This document shows, one piece after another, positions 8,455 to 17,392 of a stretch of 64,000 nucleotides of DNA. The notes under the pieces are model-generated. The model searched no databases. It was not told the DNA's origin and saw only the letters and a program-made list of their open reading frames with translations. Each line of letters opens with the position of its first letter. Position 1 is the stretch's first letter. Source of the stretch: Methanosarcina sp. ERenArc_MAG2. GTDB lineage: Archaea > Halobacteriota > Methanosarcinia > Methanosarcinales > Methanosarcinaceae. Where the stretch lies: the NCBI GenBank assembly GCA_023955635.1, contig JAMXHR010000017.1, forward strand, positions 372,001 through 436,000. The letters are read 5' to 3'. The position numbers and the translations under genes were made by a program.

Positions 8455-9121
8455 AAAAAACAATTTTCTTCCCCTTATGCTTGACCTGTCTGGCAGGAAA
8501 ATCATTATCTTCGGAGGAGGGTCTGTCGGGGAACGCAAAGCCGAACTATTTTCCGGCTGTGCGGACACCCTTGTTTTCAGCCTTGAATTCTCTCAGCGGC
8601 TGCAGGAACTTGAAGCTTCAGGGCAGGTGCGACTATTTAGGGTTGATCTTCTTGCTGCTTCGAATTCCGAAATCAGGGAACTCATTTCAGGGGCTTTTAT
8701 TGTCATACCCGCAACCAGCAGTTTCGAACTTAATCGAAAAATCACTCTTATTGCACGGGAAAGCGATATTTTGATTAATCAGGTCGATGCTTTAGGTAGT
8801 GTCGTAATCCCGTCAGTAATAAAAAGAGGAGACCTTGTAATCGGGATTTCCACTCTTGGACACAGTCCCGCAGTATCCAAATATACCCGCAGGCAGATAG
8901 AAGGCCTGATTACTCCTGCATATTCGGATATGATCCGGCTTCAGGACGAACTCAGGACTTACCTCAAGCAGTATGTGGCTGAGCAAAGAAAGAGGAAAGA
9001 ACTCCTCTGGAAAGTTCTGGAAAACGAAGCTGTCTGGAATGGGTTTTCCGAGTCTTATGAAAAGGCAGAAGAAAGGGCATACGCTATAATTTCTGATTGC
9101 CTGGAAAATTCCGAAAAGTAA
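8447..9121 (+). CDS. sirC: Precorrin-2 dehydrogenase (SirC-like), possible ferrochelatase
   Basis: This NAD-dependent enzyme oxidises precorrin-2 to sirohydrochlorin. Related Met8/CysG domains also insert iron. The Rossmann motif IIIFGGGSVGERKAELF lies at residue ~18, and SVVIPSVIKRGDLVIGISTLGHSPAVSKYTRRQIE matches the conserved Met8/CysG core. The C-terminal ~80 residues are charged and helical. Length (224 residues) is typical of the archaeal single-domain form, without the uroporphyrinogen methyltransferase domain. It is the last gene of the ahb operon. About 240 bases then separate it from hemA. Confidence 0.88.
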   Translation: MAEKNNFLPLMLDLSGRKIIIFGGGSVGERKAELFSGCADTLVFSLEFSQRLQELEASGQVRLFRVDLLAASNSEIRELISGAFIVIPATSSFELNRKITLIARESDILINQVDALGSVVIPSVIKRGDLVIGISTLGHSPAVSKYTRRQIEGLITPAYSDMIRLQDELRTYLKQYVAEQRKRKELLWKVLENEAVWNGFSESYEKAEERAYAIISDCLENSEK

Positions 9122-9158
9122 ACCCTGGCAGGAAGTGCAGGGCTTTTCAAAGGAAAAT

Positions 9159-9190
9159 GTACTCTATAAAAAGAGTACTCTATAAAAAGA
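9159..9190 (+). repeat. Tandem 16-base duplication containing TATA-like boxes, upstream of hemA
   Basis: Two perfect adjacent copies of GTACTCTATAAAAAGA (9159-9174 and 9175-9190). Each contains CTATAAAAAG, which resembles an archaeal TATA element. They lie 170 to 200 bases before the hemA start, so they may duplicate a promoter. Confidence 0.75.
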
Positions 9191-9360
9191 ATTGTTCTGC
9201 AAATATAATTATTCTGTATACAAGTATTCTCTTAATCAAAATATTCTGTAAATTAAAATTCCTTTGATGAAAAAAGCTTAGGAGTTCGGGACAAAGTTTA
9301 ATTTACAACTCCTTATATTATTATCCTATTTCCTGTATTCATTCTATCCGGAGGCTCTCT

Positions 9361-10677
9361 GTGACAGAAATCTCAAGTATGGTTATATCCCATAAAAAAG
9401 CAAAGGTTGAGGAAATGGAGTCCGCCTGGCACGGAGATCTGGACGGACTGCTCCATAACCTGTATCACCAGGAGTATGTTTACGAGTGCGTAGTCTTAAA
9501 AACGTGCAACCGTGTTGAAATCTACGTTGTTTCCCCCAAAAGCAGCAGTGTCCTTTTCTCTTTTGCAAAAGAAATGGGAGCTTCCACCCATATTATCGAT
9601 TTTTACGGGCATGACGAGTCCCTGGAGCACTTGCTCAGGCTTGCTGGTGGTCTTGAATCCATGATTGTAGGGGAAGACCAGATTCTTGGACAGATGAAAG
9701 ATCTTTATGCATATTCTAAGAAAATGGGGACGACCGGAAAAATCCTGGATACTGCCTTTGAGAAGGCTATTCAGGTAGGAAAGAGAATTCGCAATGAAAC
9801 CAAAATCAACAAAGGTTCGGTTTCCATAGGTTCTGCGGCTGTAGATCTGGCAGAGGATATTCTGGAAGGGCTTACGGGAAAATCCGTGCTCGTGATAGGG
9901 GCCGGAGAAATAGGTGTCCTTGTTGCAAAGGCTCTGGCTGAAAAGGATATCGAAGCAATATACATTGCTAACCGCACCTTCAAGAAAGCCGAAGAAATTG
10001 CCTATGAACTCGGAGGACATGCAGTCAGGCTTGATGATATCCAGACTTATCTTAAGGACGCTGATGTGGTCATCAGCGGCACAGGTGCTCCGCATTACAT
10101 TCTAACCAGGGAGATCGTTCAAAAGGCTATACAGAACAGAAACCGCAAACTTCTCCTTGTTGATATCGCAAATCCCAGAGATATCGAGGAATCAGTTGTT
10201 GAATTTGAGAATGTTGAACTGTGCAATATCGACAACCTCAGGGTCATCAGCGAAAGGACTCTCAAAATGAGGAAGGAAGAAGCTAAAAAAGCCGAAGCTA
10301 TAATTCAGGAAGAGATCAGACTTTTAAACCTCCAGTACAAGCGCCAAAAAGCTGACCGTCTTATTGCCGACCTTTACCGGCAGGTATATGATGTTCGGAT
10401 ACGGGAAAGGGAAAAGGCAGTTAACAGACTTTGCGCCTATCATACTATCGGAGAGATTGAAACTGAGGTTCTTGACGACCTCACTCATTCTATCGTTAAT
10501 AAGATCCTTGCCGAGCCCACAAAAGTCCTTCGCCAGGCCGCCGAACTCGGAAACGAAGAGTTCCTTGATGTGGTTTCAAGGATATTCTGCCTCGAAAAGA
10601 ACAGTGTAAGGGTTGAAAAAATAAAGCCCGATTGTAGACATGAACTAAACCGGGTCTCTGAAGAAAGCAACTCATAA
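9361..10677 (+). CDS. hemA: Glutamyl-tRNA reductase
   Basis: HemA reduces glutamyl-tRNA(Glu) to glutamate-1-semialdehyde, the committed step of C5-pathway tetrapyrrole synthesis. The catalytic cysteine motif KTCNRVEIY is at residue ~50, followed by GGLESMIVGEDQILGQMK. The NADPH site is VIGAGEIGVLVAKAL, and the C-terminal helical dimerisation domain is present. Length is 438 residues. The GTG start at 9361 is supported by GGAGG six bases upstream. The C-terminal extension RVSEESNS is short. The gene is intact and is followed 41 bases later by hemB. Confidence 0.97.
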   Translation: MTEISSMVISHKKAKVEEMESAWHGDLDGLLHNLYHQEYVYECVVLKTCNRVEIYVVSPKSSSVLFSFAKEMGASTHIIDFYGHDESLEHLLRLAGGLESMIVGEDQILGQMKDLYAYSKKMGTTGKILDTAFEKAIQVGKRIRNETKINKGSVSIGSAAVDLAEDILEGLTGKSVLVIGAGEIGVLVAKALAEKDIEAIYIANRTFKKAEEIAYELGGHAVRLDDIQTYLKDADVVISGTGAPHYILTREIVQKAIQNRNRKLLLVDIANPRDIEESVVEFENVELCNIDNLRVISERTLKMRKEEAKKAEAIIQEEIRLLNLQYKRQKADRLIADLYRQVYDVRIREREKAVNRLCAYHTIGEIETEVLDDLTHSIVNKILAEPTKVLRQAAELGNEEFLDVVSRIFCLEKNSVRVEKIKPDCRHELNRVSEESNS

Positions 10678-10718
10678 TAAAGTAACTGAAATTAATTTAT
10701 AATTACAGGAGTGATCAC

Positions 10719-11691
10719 ATGTTTCCAGATGTCAGGTTGAGACGATTGAGAAAAGGAAAGATCAGGAACCTTGTGCGTGAAACCACCTTATCAGTGGACG
10801 ACCTGGTTCAACCTATTTTTGTGGATGAGACTATCGACTCCCCGGTTGAGTTCTCTTCCATGCCAGGCATATACAAGTTTCCTCTCTCAGATGTTGCAAA
10901 AGAAGCAAAAGAGATTGCAGAATTAGGGATACCTGCTGTTATTCTTTTTGGAGTGCCTGCTTTCAAGGACGCAGAGGGAAGTTCCTCATGGGGGAAATTG
11001 ATGTCATCCAGGAGGCTGTCCGGAGGATTAAGGCTGATCTTGGAGATGAACTTATTGTGATCACGGATATCTGCATGTGTGAATACACAAACCACGGGCA
11101 CTGCGGGATAATTGATTTCGAAACTAAAGAGGTCCTGAACGACCCTACTCTTGAGGTTCTCGGAAAGATTGCAGTTAGCCATGCAAGAGCAGGCGCGGAT
11201 ATGGTAGCCCCCTCAGGAATGATGGATGGAATGGTAGAAGCCATCAGGCAAGCACTTGACCTTAATGGCTTTGAGAATATTCCCATAATGTCTTATGCCG
11301 CAAAATTCAGTTCATCCTTCTACGGGCCTTTCAGGGAAGCAGCAGACTCAGGATGTTGTTTCGGAGATCGCTCCACCTATCAGATGGACCCTGCAAACAG
11401 CAATGAGGCTCTCAGGGAAGTGACTCTGGATGTGGCCGAAGGGGCAGATATTATAATGGTGAAGCCAGCCCTCAGTTACCTGGATATTGTCTACAGGGTC
11501 AAGACTGAGTTTGGAATGCCGACAGCCGCATACAATGTTAGCGGGGAGTACTCAATGATTAAAGCAGCCGCAGCTAATGGCTGGATTGATGAAAAAAAGC
11601 CGTGTACGAGTCTCTCATCTCCATTAAAAGGGCGGGAGCAGACATTATCATTACTTACTTTGCAAAGGATGCTGCCCGCATGTTGAAGTAA
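10719..11691 (+). CDS. hemB: Porphobilinogen synthase (two apparent frameshifts)
   Basis: HemB condenses two 5-aminolevulinates to porphobilinogen. The metal-site cysteines are in DICMCEYTNHGHCG, and APSGMMDGMVEAIR, YAAKFSSSFYGPFREA and IIMVKPALSYLDI surround the Schiff-base lysines. Breaks in G5 at 10990-10994 and A7 at 11592-11598 are each fixed by one added base. The repaired C-terminus is KAVYESLISIKRAGADIII and ends at TAA 11689-11691, giving about 324 residues, the family norm. The start has AGGAGTGATC upstream. A perfect hairpin begins at the last base of the stop codon. Confidence 0.93.
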
Positions 11692-11710
11692 GCGCCTTTT
11701 TTCAGGCGCT
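11691..11710 (+). terminator. Hairpin at the hemB stop codon
   Basis: AGCGCCT (11691-11697) and AGGCGCT (11704-11710) form a perfect seven-base stem around TTTTTC. It starts on the last base of the hemB TAA. Its position fits a terminator or mRNA 3'-end structure; there is no strong T tract after it. Confidence 0.5.
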
Positions 11711-11955
11711 CCTGCTTTTCAGGAAACTTCAGTTTTTTCCTTTTTGACAGCCTCTCTTAATTTTTTAAAAATTGCTACTCGTTTCGTTTATGTTCTCATC
11801 AATAACTGCTTAATAGGGGAAGGCTCTGTTATAAGATAGAAAAGAGATACAGAAAACAGTAAAATTACCTTTACTTACAGGTTTTCAGAATTTGTATTTC
11901 AGTTTAATTTATAATTCAGTTGAATTCAGAGTTTCGCTTTAATTCATGAATTGCC

Positions 11956-12032
11956 AGTACGTTGAATCAGTACGTTGAATTAGTACGTTGAATCAATACG
12001 TTGAATCAGTACGTTGAATCAGTACGTTGAAG
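11956..12032 (+). repeat. Tandem 13-base repeats upstream of hemL
   Basis: Nearly six head-to-tail copies of AGTACGTTGAATC (11956, 11969, 11982, 11995, 12008, 12021), with one T/C and one G/A variant and a shortened last unit. The array ends about 28 bases before the hemL start, inside the probable 5' leader. The rest of 11711-12060 is A/T-rich with no gene seen. Confidence 0.9.
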
Positions 12033-12060
12033 ATTTCCAGTCCAATCCGGTGAGATTTCC

Positions 12061-13335
12061 ATGATATCTGAGGTAACACTTGAGAAGTCCATACAGATGT
12101 ATGAGAAAGCAAAGACCCTTATTCCGGGCGGGGTAAGCAGTCCTGTGCGTGCAATCAAGCCCTATCCTTTTTATACGGCCTCAGCTGATGGCTCAAAGAT
12201 AAAGGACCTTGACGGGAACGAGTACATCGATTACTGCCTGGCTTACGGCCCTGAAATCCTTGGGCACAACCACCCTGTAATAAAAGAGGCCATTAAAGCC
12301 CAGCTCGATAAAGGCTGGCTCTATGGGACCCCTACAGAGCTTGAAGTAACTCTGGCAGAAAAGATTGTGGGGTATTATCCCAGTATTGACATGCTCCGTT
12401 TCGTTTCTACAGGGACTGAAGCCACAATGAGCGCCCTCCGCCTTGCCCGCGGCTTTACAGGTAGAAACAAATTCATAAAAATCGAAGGCGGATTTCACGG
12501 TGCCCATGATGCCGTACTGGTAAAAGCAGGTTCAGGAGCTACAACCCTGGGAGAACCCGATTCCCTGGGCATTCCTGCAGATTTCACTAAACATACCTTG
12601 CAGGCCCCGTATAACGATATTGAAGCAATGGCCGAACTTATGGAGAAGAACAGGCATGAACTGGCCGCGGTTATAATAGAACCCGTGCTCGGGAACATAG
12701 GTCCGATCATCCCAATTCCTGGCTACCTGGAAGAACTCAGGAAGCTAACCCTGGAAAACGATGTGCTTCTTATTTTTGATGAGGTCATTACAGGATTCAG
12801 GCTTGCAATGGGCGGAGCTCAGGAATACTTCGGAGTCGTGCCTGATATGACTACCCTGGGAAAAATCGTAGGTGGAGGCCTGCCTATAGGGGTTTTCGGC
12901 GGCAGTCGGGAAATCATGGAAATGGTATCCCCGTCCGGAGCCGTTTACCAGGCAGGAACTTTCAGCGGAAGTCCATGTTCTGTAGCTGCGGGCATTGCAA
13001 TGCTTGATTATCTGAAACAGGAAAACATCCATGCAAAACTCAATTCGACAGGCGATTACATACGGGCTATGCTCTCTGAAATCGTTGAAGACGAAGGGCT
13101 TGACTATCACGTATGCGGAATTGCTTCCATGTTCAAGATCTTCTTCGGGGCTGAACCTCATAACTACCAGGAGGCTCTGAAGTGCGATAAAGAGGGGTAT
13201 CTTGCTTTCTTCCACAGGATGCTTGCAAGCGGAATTTTCCTCCCTCCCTCGCAATTCGAGACCAATTTCGTCTCTGCAGCCCATAGCGAAGAAGACATCG
13301 AAAAAACCCTTAAAGCATATACTGAAAATATCTGA
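12061..13335 (+). CDS. hemL: Glutamate-1-semialdehyde 2,1-aminomutase
   Basis: This PLP enzyme converts glutamate-1-semialdehyde to 5-aminolevulinate. Markers are IPGGVSSPVRAIKPYPF at the N-terminus, VSTGTEATMSALRLARG, the FDEVITGFR aspartate region, and TLGKIVGGGLPIGVFGG, which holds the PLP lysine. Length (424 residues) is normal and the frame is intact. GGTGA lies about eight bases before the ATG. It is separated from hemB by a repeat-bearing leader and from hemC by 33 bases, so hemL-hemC-pyrD may form one unit. Confidence 0.97.
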   Translation: MISEVTLEKSIQMYEKAKTLIPGGVSSPVRAIKPYPFYTASADGSKIKDLDGNEYIDYCLAYGPEILGHNHPVIKEAIKAQLDKGWLYGTPTELEVTLAEKIVGYYPSIDMLRFVSTGTEATMSALRLARGFTGRNKFIKIEGGFHGAHDAVLVKAGSGATTLGEPDSLGIPADFTKHTLQAPYNDIEAMAELMEKNRHELAAVIIEPVLGNIGPIIPIPGYLEELRKLTLENDVLLIFDEVITGFRLAMGGAQEYFGVVPDMTTLGKIVGGGLPIGVFGGSREIMEMVSPSGAVYQAGTFSGSPCSVAAGIAMLDYLKQENIHAKLNSTGDYIRAMLSEIVEDEGLDYHVCGIASMFKIFFGAEPHNYQEALKCDKEGYLAFFHRMLASGIFLPPSQFETNFVSAAHSEEDIEKTLKAYTENI

Positions 13336-13368
13336 GCAGATTTGCGTCTTTGAAAACGAGGATTCCAT

Positions 13369-14321
13369 ATGATTATAGGTACGCGGGGCAGCCAGCTTGC
13401 GCTTGCTCAGACCAAAAATGTTGCACGCCTTTTAAAAGAACAGGGCGTTGAAACCAGCTTGAAAATTATAAAAACCAGCGGAGACAGGTTTACGGACCGT
13501 CCTCTGCATGCAGTATCAGGTGGAGTTGGGGCTTTTGTCAGGGAACTGGACGATGTTATGCTTGCAGGAGAAATAGATATTGCTGTCCATTCCATGAAGG
13601 ATATGCCAACTGTCCGCCCACCAACACTTCCAACCGCTTCCGTTCTAAAGCGAGATACCCCGTTCGATATCCTGCTAACATATGACGGGACCACACTGGA
13701 TGAGCTACCGGAGCAGTCTATTATAGGCACCAGTTCCCTGAGAAGGGCTGCCCAGATCAGGCGCTACAGGCCCGACCTCATTACGCAGGATTTAAGGGGC
13801 AATATTGATACAAGGCTCAGGAAGCTCAAAGAAGGGCAATATGACGGTATCCTGCTTGCCAGGGCCGGGCTCGAACGCCTTGGCTGGGAACTTGAAGGGG
13901 AAATCCTTTCCCTGACTTCTTTTGCCCCTCTCCGAATCAGGGCACGGTTGCAGTGGTAACAAGGGCAGGCACTGAGGCTGAAACTGCAGTTTCCAGACTT
14001 GAAGATCTCGAAAGCCGGATTGTCACTGAAATCGAGCGCATCCTGATTTTCGAACTCGGAGGAGGCTGCACTACCCCTATAGGTTCCTATGCCGAACTGA
14101 CACAGGATAAGAAACAAATCCATGTTCGGGCCGAAGTCCTTTCCCTTGACGGGCGAGAGGCTGTCAGGATAGACGAGTTTATCCCTATGCTCGGAGGCGT
14201 CGAAAAAGCCAGGGAACTCGGGCACAGGCTTGTACAGATGGGCGGCAAGAGACTGGCTGAAGAGGCGCTCTTGCAGCTTTCCAGAGATTCTTGCGACTGC
14301 TCAGATGATTCATACGACTGA
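13369..14321 (+). CDS. hemC: Hydroxymethylbilane synthase (one apparent frameshift)
   Basis: HemC polymerises four porphobilinogens to hydroxymethylbilane on a dipyrromethane cofactor. Visible are IIGTRGSQLALAQT, VHSMKDMPT, SSLRRAAQI, DLRGNIDTRLRKL and, after the break, the cofactor-binding cysteine in LGGGCTTPIG. The break is in C4 at 13925-13928. One added C gives FAPSPNQGTVAVV, matching the family, and a protein of about 317 residues. The C-terminus is unusual: it ends with a cysteine/aspartate-rich tail (SCDCSDDSYD). No uroporphyrinogen-III synthase gene follows; pyrD comes next. Confidence 0.93.
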
Positions 14322-14351
14322 TGATACTGACAGGGCAGAAAGGAGTCATCC

Positions 14352-15257
14352 ATGTACACTCTTACCGGACTTAAACTGAAAAATCCGACCATTCTTGCAG
14401 CCGGGGTGCTTGGCACAACAGGAGCATCTCTTTGCAGGGTCGCACGTGAGGGAGGAGCAGGCGCAGTTGTGACCAAATCCATAGGTCCTGTGCCTAAAAC
14501 CGGGCACTCCAACCCTAGCATGGTCAAACTCGACTGTGGCTTTTTGAATGCTATGGGACTTCCGAACCCTTCCTATCCGGGTTTCCTGCAGGAACTCGAA
14601 ATTGCAAAAAAGGATTCAGGGGTCCCGGTAATTGCAAGCATTTTCGGCGGAAGTCCTGCTGAATTTAAAGAAGTTGCTGAAGGTCTCCTTCCTGCAAAAC
14701 CCAATGCCTTCGAGCTTAATGTGAGCTGCCCCCATGCAGAGGGATACGGGGCTGCTGTCGGTTCTGATCCCTGCCTTGTAGAAGCAGTTACAGAGGCGGT
14801 AAAAGATGTAGTAAACGTGCCTGTGTGGGTCAAGCTTACCCCCAATGTCTCTGACATTACGTGCATAGGGACTGCAGCTGAATCAGGGGGTGCGGATGCG
14901 GTTGTTGCAATCAATACCTTAAAAGGAATGGCTATAGATATCGAGTCAGGGTATCCTGTCCTGGGAAACCGTTCAGGCGGGCTTTCAGGAAAAGCTGTTA
15001 AGCCTGTGGCTGTCAAATGTGTCTACGACCTTTATACTTCTCTGGAAATTCCTGTAATAGGAGTAGGAGGGGTGTCTACCTGGCAGGATGCTGTAGAAAT
15101 GATGATGGCAGGGGCGGCGGCTGTCCAGGTCGGATCTGCAGTTTATGACAGGGTTGACATATTCTCCGAAATCAGTACGGGGATCGAAGCTTTCCTGCAG
15201 AGGAAAGGGTATTCGGATGTGAATAAATTAATAGGGCTTTCCCATGAGATGGTCTGA
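14352..15257 (+). CDS. pyrD: Dihydroorotate dehydrogenase, class 1B catalytic subunit
   Basis: PyrD oxidises dihydroorotate to orotate for pyrimidine synthesis and passes electrons to PyrK. The FMN-barrel motifs are present: LNAMGLPNPS, the catalytic-cysteine segment FELNVSCPHAEGYG, VWVKLTPNVSDI, and the phosphate-binding VGGVSTWQDAVEMMMAGA. The catalytic cysteine and the coupled pyrK identify class 1B. Length is 301 residues. The stop codon shares one base with the pyrK start, so the subunits are co-translated. Confidence 0.96.
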   Translation: MYTLTGLKLKNPTILAAGVLGTTGASLCRVAREGGAGAVVTKSIGPVPKTGHSNPSMVKLDCGFLNAMGLPNPSYPGFLQELEIAKKDSGVPVIASIFGGSPAEFKEVAEGLLPAKPNAFELNVSCPHAEGYGAAVGSDPCLVEAVTEAVKDVVNVPVWVKLTPNVSDITCIGTAAESGGADAVVAINTLKGMAIDIESGYPVLGNRSGGLSGKAVKPVAVKCVYDLYTSLEIPVIGVGGVSTWQDAVEMMMAGAAAVQVGSAVYDRVDIFSEISTGIEAFLQRKGYSDVNKLIGLSHEMV

Positions 15258-16035
15258 TGCTACCTCTTAATGCTACAATAGTACGGATAATTGAAGAGTC
15301 TCCTTCTGTCAGGACTTTTTTCTTTGATCTCCAGTTTGAGACTATGGAGCCCGGCCAGTTTGTAATGGTATGGGTCAGGGGCGTGGATGAAGTGCCCATG
15401 GGCCTCTCCAGAAAAAACTCTATTACTGTCCAGAAAGTGGGGAGGCAACCGCGAAAATTTTTGAATTTAAAGAAGGAGATTCTTTCGGACTAAGGGGGCC
15501 TTTCGGAAGGGGCTTTTCTCTTCCTTCTAAGAGCGAAAAAATCCTGATAGTCGCAGGCGGTGTCGGAGCTGCTCCTCTTGCTCCTTATGCAGACGCAGCC
15601 CGTAACGCAGGCTCTAAGGTGCATACAGTCCTTGGAGCGCGGAGTGCAGGCGACCTGATTTTTGAAGATCGCTTTGCAGAGGCAGGGGAAATTTACGTTT
15701 CCACGGATGACGGCTCAAAAGGGACAAAGGGTTTTGTAACCGATGTTCTAAGTAGCCTCAACCTTTTGGTTTATGATAGGATCGCTGTCTGTGGCCCGGA
15801 AGTAATGATGGCATCTGTTTTCAGGCTACTTGAGGATAGAAAGGTTCTTGAAAAGGCAGAGTTCAGCCTTCATCGCTATTTCAAATGCGGTATCGGAGTC
15901 TGCGGAGCATGCTGCATAGATCGGTCCGGGCTCAGGGTTTGCAAGGATGGGCCTGTGTTTTCAGGCGTTCAGCTCCTTGATTCCGAACTCGGGAAATATG
16001 CACGGGATGCCAGTGGGCGAAGAGTTAAAATTTAA
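15257..16035 (+). CDS. pyrK: Dihydroorotate dehydrogenase electron-transfer subunit (one apparent frameshift)
   Basis: PyrK carries FAD and a [2Fe-2S] cluster and links PyrD to NAD. The FAD-binding part (EPGQFVMVWVRGVDE), the NAD-fold motif ILIVAGGVGAAPL and the cluster cysteines CGIGVCGACC plus a fourth in LRVCKDGPVF are all present. The frame breaks in G4 at 15439-15442. One added G restores VGEATAKIFEFKEGD and a continuous protein of about 259 residues. It is translationally coupled to pyrD. Confidence 0.92.
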
Positions 16036-16107
16036 GTTTTGATATATCCTTTAAAAAATGAAAAAAAGCAGGCTGAAAGATCCCAAAATGCAGGAGAAGG
16101 CAAAGAT

Positions 16108-16842
16108 ATGATTGGAAGATTCAGATCAGGAGATGAAATATTTTATGGAGAGATCGAAAGTGGGCACGTATATCCTAAATGTGGGGCTCCCGCAGGGGTC
16201 TTTGAGCTTCAGGAACTACGCGTCCTCCCGCCCGCGTCTCCCTCCAAAATCGTATGTGTTGGCCTGAATTACCGGGACCATGCCGAAGAACTGTCCATGG
16301 AAGTCCCGGAGACTCCTGTTCTTTTTTTAAAGCCTCCTTCAGCGATTATAGGGCATAAAGACAAGATCATTTACCCGGCATCCAGTTCTAGAGTGGAACA
16401 TGAGGCCGAACTGGCAGTTGTTATCGGCAAACGCTGTAAGAGCATTTCAGCCTCAAAGGCTGAGGACGTGATTGCGGGTTATACCTGTTTCAATGATGTG
16501 ACTGCACGGGACCTTCAACGAAAGGATGGGCAGTGGACCAGGGCAAAGAGCTTTGATACCTTTGCAGCCTTCGGGCCTTATCTTGCCTCCCCTGAAGAGC
16601 TGGATATTACGGATGCAAAAATTGCATGCCGGGTAAATGGGAAAACCAGACAGGATTCCAGCACTTCAAACCTTATTTTTGATATTCCTTACCTTATTGA
16701 ATTTATCACCGAGATCATGACCCTGGAAGTGGGAGATGTTATCACTACAGGAACTCCGCCTGGTGTTGGAGAACTACAGCGTGGGGACACTGTCGAAGTG
16801 GAAATCCAGGGAATCGGAATACTTCGAAACGAGGTTGTCTGA
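16108..16842 (+). CDS. Fumarylacetoacetate hydrolase family protein
   Basis: This is a metal-dependent C-C hydrolase/decarboxylase fold of about 244 residues. Signature segments are IVCVGLNYRDHAEEL, FLKPPSAIIGH, the metal ligands within HEAELAVVIG, YTCFNDVTARDLQRKDGQW, and the C-terminal LEVGDVITTGTPPGVG. The substrate is not predictable; members act on acylpyruvates or oxaloacetate-like compounds. The start is ATG 16108 with AGGAG about eleven bases upstream; a TTG at 16039 would add 23 unconserved residues. The stop overlaps the following winged-helix gene by one base. Confidence 0.88.
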   Translation: MIGRFRSGDEIFYGEIESGHVYPKCGAPAGVFELQELRVLPPASPSKIVCVGLNYRDHAEELSMEVPETPVLFLKPPSAIIGHKDKIIYPASSSRVEHEAELAVVIGKRCKSISASKAEDVIAGYTCFNDVTARDLQRKDGQWTRAKSFDTFAAFGPYLASPEELDITDAKIACRVNGKTRQDSSTSNLIFDIPYLIEFITEIMTLEVGDVITTGTPPGVGELQRGDTVEVEIQGIGILRNEVV

Positions 16843-17147
16843 TGCTGCTTGAGCCTATCGGAACTGAACTTGACCTTATAGAGCGCCATCTTCTGGTGCT
16901 AAAAAAAGTGATTGAAGAAGCCCCTATCGGAATTCTGAAACTTTCAGAAGTCACTGGAATGCAGAACCACAAAGTGCGCTACTCTCTCAGAGTCCTTGAA
17001 CAGGCTAATCTTATCAAGCCCTCGGCTCAGGGTGCAGTACCTGGAGATGCAGTTCCAAAATTCCTGGAGGAGTTTGAGAGCGAGCTTGAAAAAATCAATG
17101 ATAAAGTGTCCCGTATCCGGAAAATCGAAGTTTCCATCCCGAAATAA
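16842..17147 (+). CDS. Small winged-helix predicted transcriptional regulator
   Basis: This is a 101-residue protein with one wHTH (APIGILKLSEVTGMQNHKVRYSLRVLEQANLIKP) followed by a short predicted coiled-coil tail (EEFESELEKINDKVSRIRKIE). It is archaeal in style and has no effector domain. The one-base overlap with the upstream hydrolase indicates co-translation and perhaps a role in regulating that gene or the pyrimidine genes before it. I do not recognise a characterised orthologue. Confidence 0.7.
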   Translation: MLLEPIGTELDLIERHLLVLKKVIEEAPIGILKLSEVTGMQNHKVRYSLRVLEQANLIKPSAQGAVPGDAVPKFLEEFESELEKINDKVSRIRKIEVSIPK

Positions 17148-17392
17148 AGGCTCCTGCGTGCAGGGAATATTTTTCGGAATGCCTTTTTTCAATTTATTCC
17201 GGGAATTTGGGGGCTTCGGTGACTTTTTATAACTCTATTTACATGTTTTTCCGCAATCATCGGATTCCGCGCATCTCATGGAATATTCACTTTTCCGTGA
17301 GTATCTATTAAATTGAATTATCCACTAACGTTTAATTTGATTTGTCTGACATTCTTAACATTCAATCCAGGTTTATTTTTGGAGAAACTTCT

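Noticed and set aside
11956..12032. Tandem array considered as a CRISPR
   Set aside because: Units are 13 bases with no spacers; no cas genes in the window.
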